Source: JAVVEH01 sp032251435
GTDB lineage: Bacteria > Verrucomicrobiota > Lentisphaeria > Oligosphaerales > MVZH01
Direction of reading: 5' to 3'
DNA: 64,000 bases
Assembly (NCBI GenBank): GCA_032251435.1
Contig: JAVVEH010000011.1
Span: 31,550-95,549, forward strand
Made by a program: the position numbers and the translations under genes. This document shows positions 8,240 through 16,948 of this stretch, piece by piece. The notes under the pieces are model-generated. The model ran no database searches. It saw only the letters and a program-made list of their open reading frames with translations, and was not told where the DNA came from. Positions within the stretch are counted from its first letter, which is position 1; each line of letters begins with the position of its first letter.

Positions 8240-9949
8240 ATGACCTTTTTCCAAAAACGCGGAACATTCTTACTGGCCTTACCGGTTTTCGCCTTTTTAA
8301 TTCTGTTTTTAGTGGCGCCCCTGATCCTGGCGGTGAGTTCGGGCTTTGTCCACGATGGCAAACCCGGATTCTACTGGTTCGGGCGCGTGCTCAGCAATCC
8401 CGTGCGGATTCGGGAATTTCTCAACGCCGGGTGGCTGGCTGTCATCACGACGGCGCTCTGCGCTCTGGTGGCCATTCCCATGGCTCTTTTCCAAGGGCGG
8501 ACACGCTTCGCCGGCCAAAACCTTCTGGGCAGTCTGGTTTTGCTGCCCCTGATATTACCACCCTTTGTCGGCGCCCTGGCCATGCGCCGTCTGCTCGCGC
8601 CTTACGGCACCTTCAATTTGGTGTTGGACAAACTCGGCGTTCTCGATCTTCAGACACAGTTGCCTCCCAATTGGCTGGGAAGCGGTTTCGCCGGAGTGGT
8701 GATCCTCCAGGTTCTGCATCTGTTCCCGATCATGTATCTTAACGCCCGGGCCTCTTTGGCGAACGTGGATCCCGCCTATATCCAGGCCGCCCGGAATCTG
8801 GGGGCGGGACCGCTGCGGACATTTTTTAAAATCACGCTGCCGCTTATGCGTCCGGGGCTGTTCGCCGGCGGGACCATCGTGTTCATCTGGTCATTCACCG
8901 ACATTGGCACGCCCGTCATGTTGGAATATGATCAACTCACCGCGGTCACCATTTTTAAAGAATTAGCCCGGGGCAATTTCAGCGGCTGGACATATTGTCT
9001 TGTTTTTGTCATGCTGGCGGTTTCCGTCTGTCTGTATCTTTCCGGAAAATTTATTTTCGGCCGCGGCAATGACGCGGAGACCTCCAAAGCCTCCATCGCC
9101 GAGGAAACCCGAAAAACAGGATGGGCGGGAACGCTGGTGGCGTGGGGCCTTTTCGGGGGCGTGCTGGTTCTCGCCATGCTCCCGCATCTGGGTGTGATTC
9201 TCATCGCCTGCGCCGATCAATGGGACATCACCATTCTTCCCGCCTCGTTCACCACATCGCACCTCACCCATGTTTTCCGCAGTCCGGCCACCTACCGGAG
9301 CATTTTCAACAGTATGAAGTACGCGGGTGTCTCCACAGCCATCGATGTGGTCGCGGGATGTCTGATCGCCTGGCTGGTGGTCCGGGCCAAGGTTTTCGGT
9401 AAAACCGCGTTGGACTCCCTGGCCGTGCTGCCGTTGGCTATTCCGGGAATTATTCTCGCCGCCGGGTATGTCGCTCTGACTGTCAAAGGAAGCCCCTTTG
9501 AAGCGATCGGTCCCACCCGGAATCCCTTTATCCTCCTGGTCATCGCCTATTCCATCCGCCGTTTGCCTTTCATCACCCGCGGAGTCAGCGCCGGTTTGCA
9601 GCAGGTGCCCGAAAGCCTGGAAGACGCCGCCCGGAACCTGGGCGCCGGACGGTTCACCACCGCCATGCGGATCACGGTGCCTCTAGTTCTTCCAAGTCTC
9701 ATCGCCGCGACGGTGTTGACCTTTTCGTTCGCCATCTTGGAAGTCAGTGATTCATTGATCCTGGCGCAGGTGCAGTCCGATTACCCGATCACAAAACAAA
9801 TCTACAAATTAGCCACCAGCACGGGCGGCACCAACGCCACGAACGAAGCCGCCGCCCTCGGCGTGTATGGCATGCTGCTGCTGGGAAGCGCCATGGGGAT
9901 CTCCAGCCTGATCCTCGGCAAACGCCTCGGAAACGTGTTCCGGGCGTGA
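8240..9949 (+). CDS. ABC transporter permease, ferric-iron/thiamine type (two fused permease domains)
   Basis: 569 residues with about 12 hydrophobic segments arranged as two binding-protein-dependent transport modules. Each ends in a cytoplasmic EAA loop: AARNLGAGPLRTFF...P near residue 183 and DAARNLGAGRFTTAM...P near residue 460, the coupling helices that dock the ATPase. The duplicated architecture is that of FbpB/AfuB/ThiP permeases, which import ferric iron or thiamine through the inner membrane with a periplasmic binding protein and an ATPase. Neither partner is in the window. It starts 25 bp after the parvulin gene, so they may share a transcript. The substrate cannot be decided from sequence alone; iron is most usual for this length. 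Confidence 0.88.
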   Translation: MTFFQKRGTFLLALPVFAFLILFLVAPLILAVSSGFVHDGKPGFYWFGRVLSNPVRIREFLNAGWLAVITTALCALVAIPMALFQGRTRFAGQNLLGSLVLLPLILPPFVGALAMRRLLAPYGTFNLVLDKLGVLDLQTQLPPNWLGSGFAGVVILQVLHLFPIMYLNARASLANVDPAYIQAARNLGAGPLRTFFKITLPLMRPGLFAGGTIVFIWSFTDIGTPVMLEYDQLTAVTIFKELARGNFSGWTYCLVFVMLAVSVCLYLSGKFIFGRGNDAETSKASIAEETRKTGWAGTLVAWGLFGGVLVLAMLPHLGVILIACADQWDITILPASFTTSHLTHVFRSPATYRSIFNSMKYAGVSTAIDVVAGCLIAWLVVRAKVFGKTALDSLAVLPLAIPGIILAAGYVALTVKGSPFEAIGPTRNPFILLVIAYSIRRLPFITRGVSAGLQQVPESLEDAARNLGAGRFTTAMRITVPLVLPSLIAATVLTFSFAILEVSDSLILAQVQSDYPITKQIYKLATSTGGTNATNEAAALGVYGMLLLGSAMGISSLILGKRLGNVFRA

Positions 9950-10013
9950 GGTCAAGTATAGATTTCAGAGAAGAAATGTGTGAAAAGACATATAAAACAT
10001 ATGAATCGGCATT

Positions 10014-10037
10014 AACTTGACATGTTTTTTTCAAGTT
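10014..10037. promoter_or_regulatory. inverted repeat just upstream of the restriction-modification gene
   Basis: AACTTGA (10014-10020) and TCAAGTT (10031-10037) are perfect inverted arms around a T-rich 10-nt spacer, about 19 bp before the likely ATG at 10056. Such palindromes in front of restriction-modification genes are sometimes operators for autoregulation; it could equally be a weak hairpin terminator of the upstream permease gene. No C-protein gene is seen. Confidence 0.35.
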
Positions 10038-10055
10038 CTTTCTCTTTGCGGCCAC

Positions 10056-12683
10056 ATGACGAAAAAAGACCATATTATGCCAATTAACATGGACAAGCCA
10101 CACCTTTGGAAAGCCGATGCTGAAAGATCCATTGACTTTTACAACGATTGGTTTCTGCGTTTTGCTCCCGACACCTTTAGAACCCAAAGGCGGGAAACTG
10201 CCAGACAAGTGAAAGTCGCACTGAAAAAGACCGATTTGCTCAAGGACATATCCCCGGAAATCTTGCGGGAAAATCCCGGAATTCTGCCGATCCTTCGAAT
10301 GGTTTGCGCCCCGCCTATCGCGAGAGACAGGCTTGTCGGACTCGCTCATTTGAGTAAAAATCTCGTCACTTCCATGGAAGGGCACCAGGGAAAGCCGCCC
10401 CGTATTCCCCCCCGAATGAAAAAAACTGAAATGCTTGAACAACTGCAACGCATTACTGACACAGTTATGGAACTTACTGACAGGGACTTATTTCCCTGGA
10501 TCGAGACAGGCACCGACCCGACACCCAAGTCAGCTGACAGAGCCGCTATGATTGTCGCCGACAGGCTTTGTGGAGTCGCATCCGATCCAATTATTCGCAA
10601 CGCCCAAGAAAAAAGACAACTTAGTGCTTTATCCGCGTGGCTGATGGCGAAAGGCTACGAAGAAATATCCCCAAACCGTGTCAAAACTGTTTGCGATCTA
10701 TCCCCCGGTCACTTTGCGTTTCGAATGAATGTGCCCGTTCAAGACGGCGTTAACTCCGTCAACATCCCCGTTGATTGCGTCGTCCAGCCTTTTTCGGCTA
10801 AAAAAGGTGGCGTTCCCATACTTGTCGAAGCCAAATCCGCAGGTGACGAGACAAACACCAATAAGCGCCGCAAAGAAGAAGCGCAAAAATTTAGTCAGCT
10901 GAAAAAGCAATTTGGAGAATCTGTCAGCTACATTCTTTTTCTTTGCGGGTATTTTGGTCCCGGCTATTTGGGATACGAAGCCGCGGAAGGCATTGACTGG
11001 GTATGGGAACACCGATTATCAGATCTGGACTTTCTTTTTGATTCCGTAAAAACTACGGGCTTCAAAGTTGAATTACGGGATTCCCACACGCCCTACAAAA
11101 CAGTCGGTAAAAATGAGGAGCTTCGGCTGGAAGCGCAACTTACAATCGACGACTCCCGAAAGCAGATCGACCGCAACCGTATGGGACAGTTTTCCACCCC
11201 CTTTCGGCTAGCTTGTGAAATGCTCTTGGACGCGAAAAGCATGATTGAACCGGGAAATTCAATTTCTTTCCTGGAACCGGCGCTGGGAAGTGGCGTGTTC
11301 TTCAGCGCGTTGGACGCGCTTGAAGAAAAGTCCGCCATCAAATTGGCGACCGGCGTGGAAGTGGATGCCGAATATGCCGCTGTGGCATCCAAATTCTGGG
11401 GTGCCCCGCCATTTGAAGTTCGAGTATGCGATTTTCTTGATTTCGCCATCTCCGAGAAAAATTCTGAAAGTTACAACCTGTTGACAACCAATCCTCCGTA
11501 TGTGAGGCATCACCACCTTGCCTCCTCCACCAAACTCAACTTACAGCGGCATATTAGAAAAACATTAGATCTTTCCCCAAGCGGCTTGAGTGGTTTGTAC
11601 GTTTATTTCATCCTTTTATCACACCAAGTTCTTGGTGATAACGCCGTCGCGTCTTGGCTGATTCCAAGTGAATTTCTCGCCGTCAATTATGGAAAAGTTC
11701 TCCGGCAATATTTGCTGACGAAAGTCAGCCTCGTCAGAATTCACCAGTTTAGCCCTGTCGATGTTCAATTCGATGACGCCCTTGTATCTTCATGTATCGT
11801 CACGTATGTAAAGAGGATCCCCGAAAAGAGCCACCGGTTTGAATTTTCATCCGGCGGAAGCCTGCACCGCCCTGAGCAGCGGCAAAGTGCTTCTATCAGC
11901 CAGTTGTCGCCTGAGCAAAAATGGTCATTCTGCAAGAAAGCGGCTGGCACAGTTAATGCCTATAAAAAAAATGGTGTCCGAATCGGTGATTTGTTTGGTG
12001 TCAAACGAGGCATTGCCACAGGCGCAAATGATTTCTTCATTATCGACCAAAAAACGATTCGGCGCTATGACATTCCGGAACAATTTCTGCGCCCTATTCT
12101 TCCCAGCCCAAGATACGTTAACAAGCAAGTCATCACTGCGAAGCCGAACGGCTTGCCGGATATCGAGAATGCGAAGTTTCTTCTGGATTGCCGACTTCCT
12201 CCCGAACAAATAAAAACGGATTATAAAGGATTATGGGAATATTTACAAAAAGGAGAAGATGATGGTGTCGCCACGGCTTATATATGCGCTCATCGAAAAT
12301 ACTGGTATTTGCAGGAATATCGCCCCCCACCAATGTTTTTCGCCACCTATATGAGTCGAAGCAGATCAGGGGAAAAAAATCCATTCAGATTTTTTCTCAA
12401 CTTTTCAAACGCCATCGCGACCAATGTGTTTCTTTTTCTCTACCCCAAGCCAGCATTGTTGGCTGCCATTGACTCAAAAACAGAAAGAATGCGGGAAATG
12501 CTGGATTTATTTAGCAGTTTATCCCGGGAGTACATTGTGGAAGGTGGAAGGACTTACGGGGGGGGACTGCATAAACTGGAGCCCAGAGAGCTTGCCAACT
12601 TATATTTTCCCCACAAACCCGAATGGATGAACGTTAGAAAACAGCTTGAATTCCCTTCTTGGGAAAGCGTGGTTAATGTTTAA
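10056..12683 (+). CDS. fused XamI-like restriction endonuclease and N6-adenine DNA methyltransferase
   Basis: 875 residues from the ATG at 10056 (a TTG at 10017 and ATGs at 10077 and 10089 are alternatives). The N-terminal ~320 residues resemble the XamI endonuclease family: an LWKADAERSIDFYNDWF opening, IARDRLVGLA, and a PD-(D/E)xK-like core with Asp240 and Glu258-Ala-Lys260, followed by NTNKRRKEEA and a GYEAAEGIDWVWEHR block. The C-terminal half is a gamma-class m6A methyltransferase with MGQFSTP, AdoMet motif I (LEPALGSGVFF, about 406) and catalytic NPPY (479-482), then a TaqI-like target-recognition region. XamI cuts GTCGAC; the same target here is only a guess. Cutting and protection would thus sit in one polypeptide. 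The gene looks AT-richer than its neighbours and is wedged between unrelated housekeeping genes, suggesting transfer. Confidence 0.85.
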   Translation: MTKKDHIMPINMDKPHLWKADAERSIDFYNDWFLRFAPDTFRTQRRETARQVKVALKKTDLLKDISPEILRENPGILPILRMVCAPPIARDRLVGLAHLSKNLVTSMEGHQGKPPRIPPRMKKTEMLEQLQRITDTVMELTDRDLFPWIETGTDPTPKSADRAAMIVADRLCGVASDPIIRNAQEKRQLSALSAWLMAKGYEEISPNRVKTVCDLSPGHFAFRMNVPVQDGVNSVNIPVDCVVQPFSAKKGGVPILVEAKSAGDETNTNKRRKEEAQKFSQLKKQFGESVSYILFLCGYFGPGYLGYEAAEGIDWVWEHRLSDLDFLFDSVKTTGFKVELRDSHTPYKTVGKNEELRLEAQLTIDDSRKQIDRNRMGQFSTPFRLACEMLLDAKSMIEPGNSISFLEPALGSGVFFSALDALEEKSAIKLATGVEVDAEYAAVASKFWGAPPFEVRVCDFLDFAISEKNSESYNLLTTNPPYVRHHHLASSTKLNLQRHIRKTLDLSPSGLSGLYVYFILLSHQVLGDNAVASWLIPSEFLAVNYGKVLRQYLLTKVSLVRIHQFSPVDVQFDDALVSSCIVTYVKRIPEKSHRFEFSSGGSLHRPEQRQSASISQLSPEQKWSFCKKAAGTVNAYKKNGVRIGDLFGVKRGIATGANDFFIIDQKTIRRYDIPEQFLRPILPSPRYVNKQVITAKPNGLPDIENAKFLLDCRLPPEQIKTDYKGLWEYLQKGEDDGVATAYICAHRKYWYLQEYRPPPMFFATYMSRSRSGEKNPFRFFLNFSNAIATNVFLFLYPKPALLAAIDSKTERMREMLDLFSSLSREYIVEGGRTYGGGLHKLEPRELANLYFPHKPEWMNVRKQLEFPSWESVVNV

Positions 12684-12706
12684 TTTCTTCAACCGCGCTG
12701 TCACTT

Positions 12707-15202
12707 ATGGCTCACCGTCTGCCAATTGAATCCATTATTCCCGAGCTGAAGACGGCTTTGCGCCAGTCAAACCGGGTGGTGCTGCGGGCGGAAACAGGCG
12801 CCGGAAAAACAACCGGTGTGCCCCCGGCGCTGGTGAATGAACCCTGGCTTGAAGGGAAAAAAATCGTGATGCTGGAACCGCGCCGCCTCGCGGCCCGGAT
12901 GGCGGCGGAGTTCATCGCGGAAAACAGTTTTGGCGCCCATGCGCGAGGGATCGTGGGCTACACGATCCGCCATGAGTCAACCGTCACACCGGAAACCCGG
13001 ATTGACATCGTCACCGAGGCCATTCTCACCCGCCGCCTTCACCAAGACCCCGAATTGGCCGATGTCGGCCTCATCATCTTTGATGAGTTCCATGAGCGGA
13101 ACCTGAACAGTGATCTCGGCCTGACGCTGAGTCTGGATGTCCAGGAAGGACTCCGTCCCGATCTTAAAATTCTGGTGATGTCCGCCACCCTGGACGCGGA
13201 AAAAATCGCCCGCTTTCTGGGCGGTTGCCCGTCACTCCACTGCCCCGGCCGGGTTTTTCCCGTGGCAACGGCTTTGTTTCCTCCGCGCCGCGATGAGTCA
13301 CCCGTCAACGTCATGGCTCGGGCCGTCCAGACCGCCCTGCGGGAAACAACCAAAAATGTTCTGGTTTTCCAACCCGGTGTCGCGGAGATCAATCGCCTGA
13401 CAGAGCGGCTGAATCAGTCCAGCCCGCCCAATGACACCTCGGTCCTCCCGCTTCACGGCGGCTTGCCTTGGGATGCCCAGAAGGAGGCGGTTCGGCCTTC
13501 CGCGCCCGGGCGGCGCAAAGTGATTGTCGCCACCAATATCGCCGAAACAAGTTTAACGATCGCCGGGATTGAGGCCGTCGTGGACAGTGGCTTCACCCGT
13601 TACGCCGAATATGATCCGGGAAGTGGTTGCCAGCGGCTGGTGACCCGGCGGGTGACCCGGGACGCGGCCGACCAGCGCCGCGGCCGGGCCGGCAGGCTGG
13701 GACCCGGAAAATGCTGGCGGGTGTGGAGCGCCGCGGATGACGCCATGCTGCGGGACCACCGGTTGCCGGAGATCTTGACCGCTGACCTGGCCCAGTTAGT
13801 CATGGACGTGAGTCTGTGGGGTGTCGCGGATCCCGCTCAACTCTCCTGGTTGGATGAGCCTCCCCAGGCGGCTTGGGACACGGCGGCCCGCCTGCTCCGT
13901 TTGCTGAACGCCCTGGACACACATGGCCGGTTGACACCCCACGGGAAAGCTATCACCCGGCTGGGGGTCAATCCTCGCCTGGGGCACATGCTGTTACACG
14001 GGAAAGCCGTCGGCGCCGCCTCACTGGCGCTCGCCATGGCCGCCCTTTTGGAGGAACGGGATATCCTTCCCCGACGGCTGTCGACGGGACACGCCAATAG
14101 CGATATCCGCGTGCGTCTCGACATGCTGAAGCGGCGGCAAAAAGGCACTGAACACGTCTGGAAAAGCATTGAGCAATTCGCCCGCCGGTCGCACACCCCT
14201 CCGCCGGACGGCGAAAGTGATTGGCGCATGGATCAAGCCGGCGCCCTGACCGCCCTCGCCTTTCCAGACCGGGTCGCCCGCAAACGCCCCGGAGGCGGAT
14301 ACGTGCTCGGTTCGGGAAAAGGAGCGTTTCTTCCGGATGAGGATTCCTTGGCCAAAGAGGAGTTTTTAGCCGTGGCCGCCACCAATGGAGACGCGGAGTC
14401 CGCGAAAATCTTCCTCGCCGCGCCGCTGACCCTGGCGGACATCCAAGGGCTGTTCCATGACCAGATTGAGTCTGTTGACCACGTTTCCTGGGATCAACGG
14501 ACCCAGTCCGTTCAATGCTGCCGACAGGAGACATTCGGAGCGCTGGTATTGCGGGAAAGCCCGTTGAAGTATCCGGATCCGGCGCTCATCTTGGCCGAAT
14601 TTCTCCACGGAGTCCGGCAAGCGGGTTTACGGGTGCTGCCGTGGACAAACGAATCAGAAACCTGGCGGCGGCGAGTGATGTTCCTGCGCTCGGTTTATGG
14701 CCCCGACAGCGACTGGCCGGACCTCTCTGACGAGGGCTTGCTCGACAGTCTGGATCACTGGCTGGGCCCGTTTGTTCACGGCATGAGACGGCTGAATGAC
14801 TTACGGACATTGAACATGCTCAGTCTGTCACAATCCCTGCTGCCCTACCCGTTACAAGCCCGGCTGGAGCGGGAGGCCCCGGCCTTTTTGGACGTGCCGA
14901 GCGGGTCAAGGATCCGCCTGGATTACTCGGGCGAGATTCCGGTTCTGCCGGTGAAACTCCAGGAAATGTTCGGCTTGAACGACACGCCTGTCATTGCTGG
15001 CGGGCGGGTGAAAGTCCTCCTGCACCTGCTGGATCCGGGCCGCAAACCGGTCCAGGTCACCCGCGACCTCCGCAATTTCTGGAAAGAAACCTATTTTCAG
15101 GTGAGAAAAGATTTACGCGGCCGCTATCCAAAACATCCTTGGCCGGAAGATCCGGCCACCGCCACCCCCACCCGTAAAACAACCCGCCAGTTGAAAAAAT
15201 GA
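12707..15202 (+). CDS. hrpB: ATP-dependent DEAH-type helicase HrpB
   Basis: 831 residues, normal HrpB length. Walker A is AETGAGKTT (28-36) and the DEAH-box variant is DEFHER (126-131), as is usual for HrpB. Motif III SATLDAEKIARFL, motif V ATNIAETSLTIAGI and motif VI QRRGRAGRLGPGKCWR follow in order. The helicase-associated and HrpB C-terminal domains follow, ending in the ...WPEDPATATPTR segment common at HrpB C-termini. It is a cytoplasmic RNA/DNA-dependent NTPase whose exact cellular role is poorly defined. It begins 23 bp after the restriction-modification gene, so the two may be co-transcribed, although the pairing is probably accidental. Confidence 0.95.
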   Translation: MAHRLPIESIIPELKTALRQSNRVVLRAETGAGKTTGVPPALVNEPWLEGKKIVMLEPRRLAARMAAEFIAENSFGAHARGIVGYTIRHESTVTPETRIDIVTEAILTRRLHQDPELADVGLIIFDEFHERNLNSDLGLTLSLDVQEGLRPDLKILVMSATLDAEKIARFLGGCPSLHCPGRVFPVATALFPPRRDESPVNVMARAVQTALRETTKNVLVFQPGVAEINRLTERLNQSSPPNDTSVLPLHGGLPWDAQKEAVRPSAPGRRKVIVATNIAETSLTIAGIEAVVDSGFTRYAEYDPGSGCQRLVTRRVTRDAADQRRGRAGRLGPGKCWRVWSAADDAMLRDHRLPEILTADLAQLVMDVSLWGVADPAQLSWLDEPPQAAWDTAARLLRLLNALDTHGRLTPHGKAITRLGVNPRLGHMLLHGKAVGAASLALAMAALLEERDILPRRLSTGHANSDIRVRLDMLKRRQKGTEHVWKSIEQFARRSHTPPPDGESDWRMDQAGALTALAFPDRVARKRPGGGYVLGSGKGAFLPDEDSLAKEEFLAVAATNGDAESAKIFLAAPLTLADIQGLFHDQIESVDHVSWDQRTQSVQCCRQETFGALVLRESPLKYPDPALILAEFLHGVRQAGLRVLPWTNESETWRRRVMFLRSVYGPDSDWPDLSDEGLLDSLDHWLGPFVHGMRRLNDLRTLNMLSLSQSLLPYPLQARLEREAPAFLDVPSGSRIRLDYSGEIPVLPVKLQEMFGLNDTPVIAGGRVKVLLHLLDPGRKPVQVTRDLRNFWKETYFQVRKDLRGRYPKHPWPEDPATATPTRKTTRQLKK

Positions 15203-15442
15203 CGGGCGCGTCAACCGGTTTCAGAGTGATCCCACAGGATCTTGGAATGATGGAATTTTGGCATGCTGGGTTGATGGGTTGAGCACAAAACGAGCCGGGG
15301 CGCAACTGTTTCTTAATTCTGGAAGGTTACTGGCGGAATCGACTCTTTTGATGTATAGTTGTGCATGGGTGAGTGAAGCGGGGCCGTGCCCATCGGTGGC
15401 GCTGCCCCCGGCAAAGTAACAGTGTCATTGAGGAGTAATGTC

Positions 15443-16210
15443 ATGAGAAAATACATGTATCTGTCGCTGATTCCTGAGTCTCTGGTCATGTCGATGCTGC
15501 CCCCGGAGGAGTTTGGCAACTACCTCGCCACCGGCACCCAGAAACGGTCGAAGGAAGAGGCGGTATTCTTCGAGGTGGACATCGAGCGGCTGGGGCCGGG
15601 GTTTGATCTTGAAGCGGTTTCGGAGCAATGTGTCGCCCATCAAGACGGCACACCGAAGCATTCGGTCTATGCGTCGATCTACAGAGTCCTGGAGCGCATA
15701 GCGCCGGCCGCGCTGAAGAGTCTGTGGTTGACGACGCCCGATGGGAGGGTTCTCGAGCTGAAAGCCGCTCCGGCCGTCCCCCGGGAATTCCCCGGAACAT
15801 ACTTCCTGATTCAGGAGCTGGCCCCCGTTCATCCACTTATCGCGACTCGGCTCACGCCGGTTGAGTTCGCCGGCTTCGTTACCGATCAAACGCAGTCCGT
15901 GTCGGTTCCGAGAGTCTGTTTCGTGACTCTCGATCTGGCAGGTCTGGCGACTGACCCTGATTGCGGCGACGCCTCGGCTCTGCCCTACAAAAACATTACT
16001 CACCTGCGGGATTGCCTGAAGGAACTACAGGATGGAAAGAAGCGGGCGAAAACAGTTGACCGGATTCATTCCCAGCACCTGCATTTCCGTTGCGTATCCG
16101 GGGGATTCTATGTGGGTGGCGCCGACACCCTCCAGTACTACCCTTTCCCGTCGAATGAGGAACTTGACCGCGACCACCGCTTGTGGTGGCGGTCCGCCAC
16201 CCTCTGCTGA
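15443..16210 (+). CDS. conserved-looking protein of unknown function
   Basis: 255 residues from the ATG at 15443, chosen because AGGAG lies 7 bp upstream; an in-frame ATG at 15386 has none. The protein starts MRKYMYLSLIPESLVMSMLPPEEFGNYLATG and seems to contain two related halves: each has a YLSLIPESL/YFLIQEL-type strand, a LPPEEFGNYLATGT or LTPVEFAGFVTDQT helix, and then a strand ending in FEVDIERLG or FVTLDLAGL. This points to an internal duplication. No signal peptide or membrane segment is visible, so it is probably cytosolic. I do not recognise a family or catalytic residues. It stands alone, 240 bp after hrpB, with 740 bp of non-coding DNA downstream. Confidence 0.75.
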   Translation: MRKYMYLSLIPESLVMSMLPPEEFGNYLATGTQKRSKEEAVFFEVDIERLGPGFDLEAVSEQCVAHQDGTPKHSVYASIYRVLERIAPAALKSLWLTTPDGRVLELKAAPAVPREFPGTYFLIQELAPVHPLIATRLTPVEFAGFVTDQTQSVSVPRVCFVTLDLAGLATDPDCGDASALPYKNITHLRDCLKELQDGKKRAKTVDRIHSQHLHFRCVSGGFYVGGADTLQYYPFPSNEELDRDHRLWWRSATLC

Positions 16211-16321
16211 CGTATGCCACACGATTCGGGGGTTCGCTAACCCGTCGCCGCCATGCGTTTCGTGGTCTGCGGATCCCGCGCGTCCGCCCGTTTTATCGGA
16301 CCGTCAGGCCAAGGTGTTCCA

Positions 16322-16370
16322 GCCCTGAAGGGGCGGCGGGTCATAGCCCGGGGCGCCGCCCCGGGTTAAC
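16322..16370. repeat. intergenic double-hairpin repeat, copy A
   Basis: GCCCTGAAGGGGC is followed by a GCCCGGGGCGCC/GGCGCC...CCCGGGTTA stem. The same plan (GCCCC-AGAGGGGC, then AGCCAGGG...CCCTGGGTTA) recurs at 42041-42108. Such two-stem repeats are scattered through intergenic DNA of many PVC and Bacteroidota genomes; function unknown. Confidence 0.6.
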
Positions 16371-16629
16371 GGCACACCTCCTCATTCAAGCCCTGAAAAG
16401 GCGACAGGACACACACACCCGCCACCTGCCTTCTGGATCCCGCCAATCTGCGTGGATAAGCGGTGCCAATGTCTGTATTCCTTTGCGGACCCCGCGCCAA
16501 CGGCGCTGAATTTAGTGCCTCTATAAAAGCGAAAAGTCTTAACTACTGATTGAAAAAGACTTGCTTTAGATACGTCCCCAATTATCATTCCGGAAAAGCA
16601 AGCGGCATTTATTCAGGTAATCAAAAAAA

Positions 16630-16691
16630 GATCCCCCCGGGCCGGGAATGAGAGAGAAAGGAAGGAGAAAGGAGGAGGGCCCGGGGGGATC
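16630..16691 (-). terminator. 14-bp hairpin with all-purine loop, T7 tail on the minus strand
   Basis: GATCCCCCCGGGCC (16630-16643) and GGCCCGGGGGGATC (16678-16691) pair perfectly around a 34-nt loop that is almost entirely A and G on the plus strand. Read on the minus strand the second arm is followed by seven T, so it could terminate transcription of the exonuclease gene that ends at 16949. The loop is unusually long for a simple terminator. Confidence 0.5.
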
Positions 16692-16819
16692 AAAGTTTTA
16701 GAGAAACGCCTCGTCCTCTTACCTAATATGACCGGCGTGATTCCAATTAGTTGCCTCTCTGGTCGTTTTTCGCCGCCGTGACGCCGCGTGAGTCGTGAGT
16801 GAAGACGTGATGTGCCTTG

Positions 16820-16852
16820 CGCCCCCCGCGGGCAACACCCGTGGGGGGGCGT
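16820..16852. terminator. GC-rich hairpin downstream of the exonuclease gene
   Basis: CGCCCCCCGCGGG pairs with CCCGTGGGGGGGCG over a 5-nt loop. It lies about 97 bp beyond the stop of the minus-strand exonuclease gene. No T-run follows, so it may be an RNA-stabilising hairpin rather than a classic terminator. Confidence 0.4.
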
Positions 16853-16948
16853 GACCTGATTCACTCCCCCCCCAATCTAAGATCCGTGTTCAATATTTAT
16901 TAGTGAAGCACAGATCTACACGGATGGGGAAAAATGAGGAGAAAAAGC

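Larger units (their letters stand above)
16211..16948. other. long intergenic region with hairpins and a repeat element
   Basis: 738 bp without a credible gene. It holds a PVC-type intergenic hairpin repeat (16322-16370), a short inverted repeat AAGTCTT/AAGACTT near 16535-16560, a large purine-loop hairpin (16630-16691) and a GC-rich hairpin (16820-16852). Short open frames here lack ribosome binding sites and family character. Confidence 0.7.

Noticed and set aside
10017..10055. TTG start at 10017 for the restriction-modification gene
   Set aside because: It lies in the palindrome, has no ribosome binding site and adds 13 residues without family similarity; ATG 10056 was used instead.
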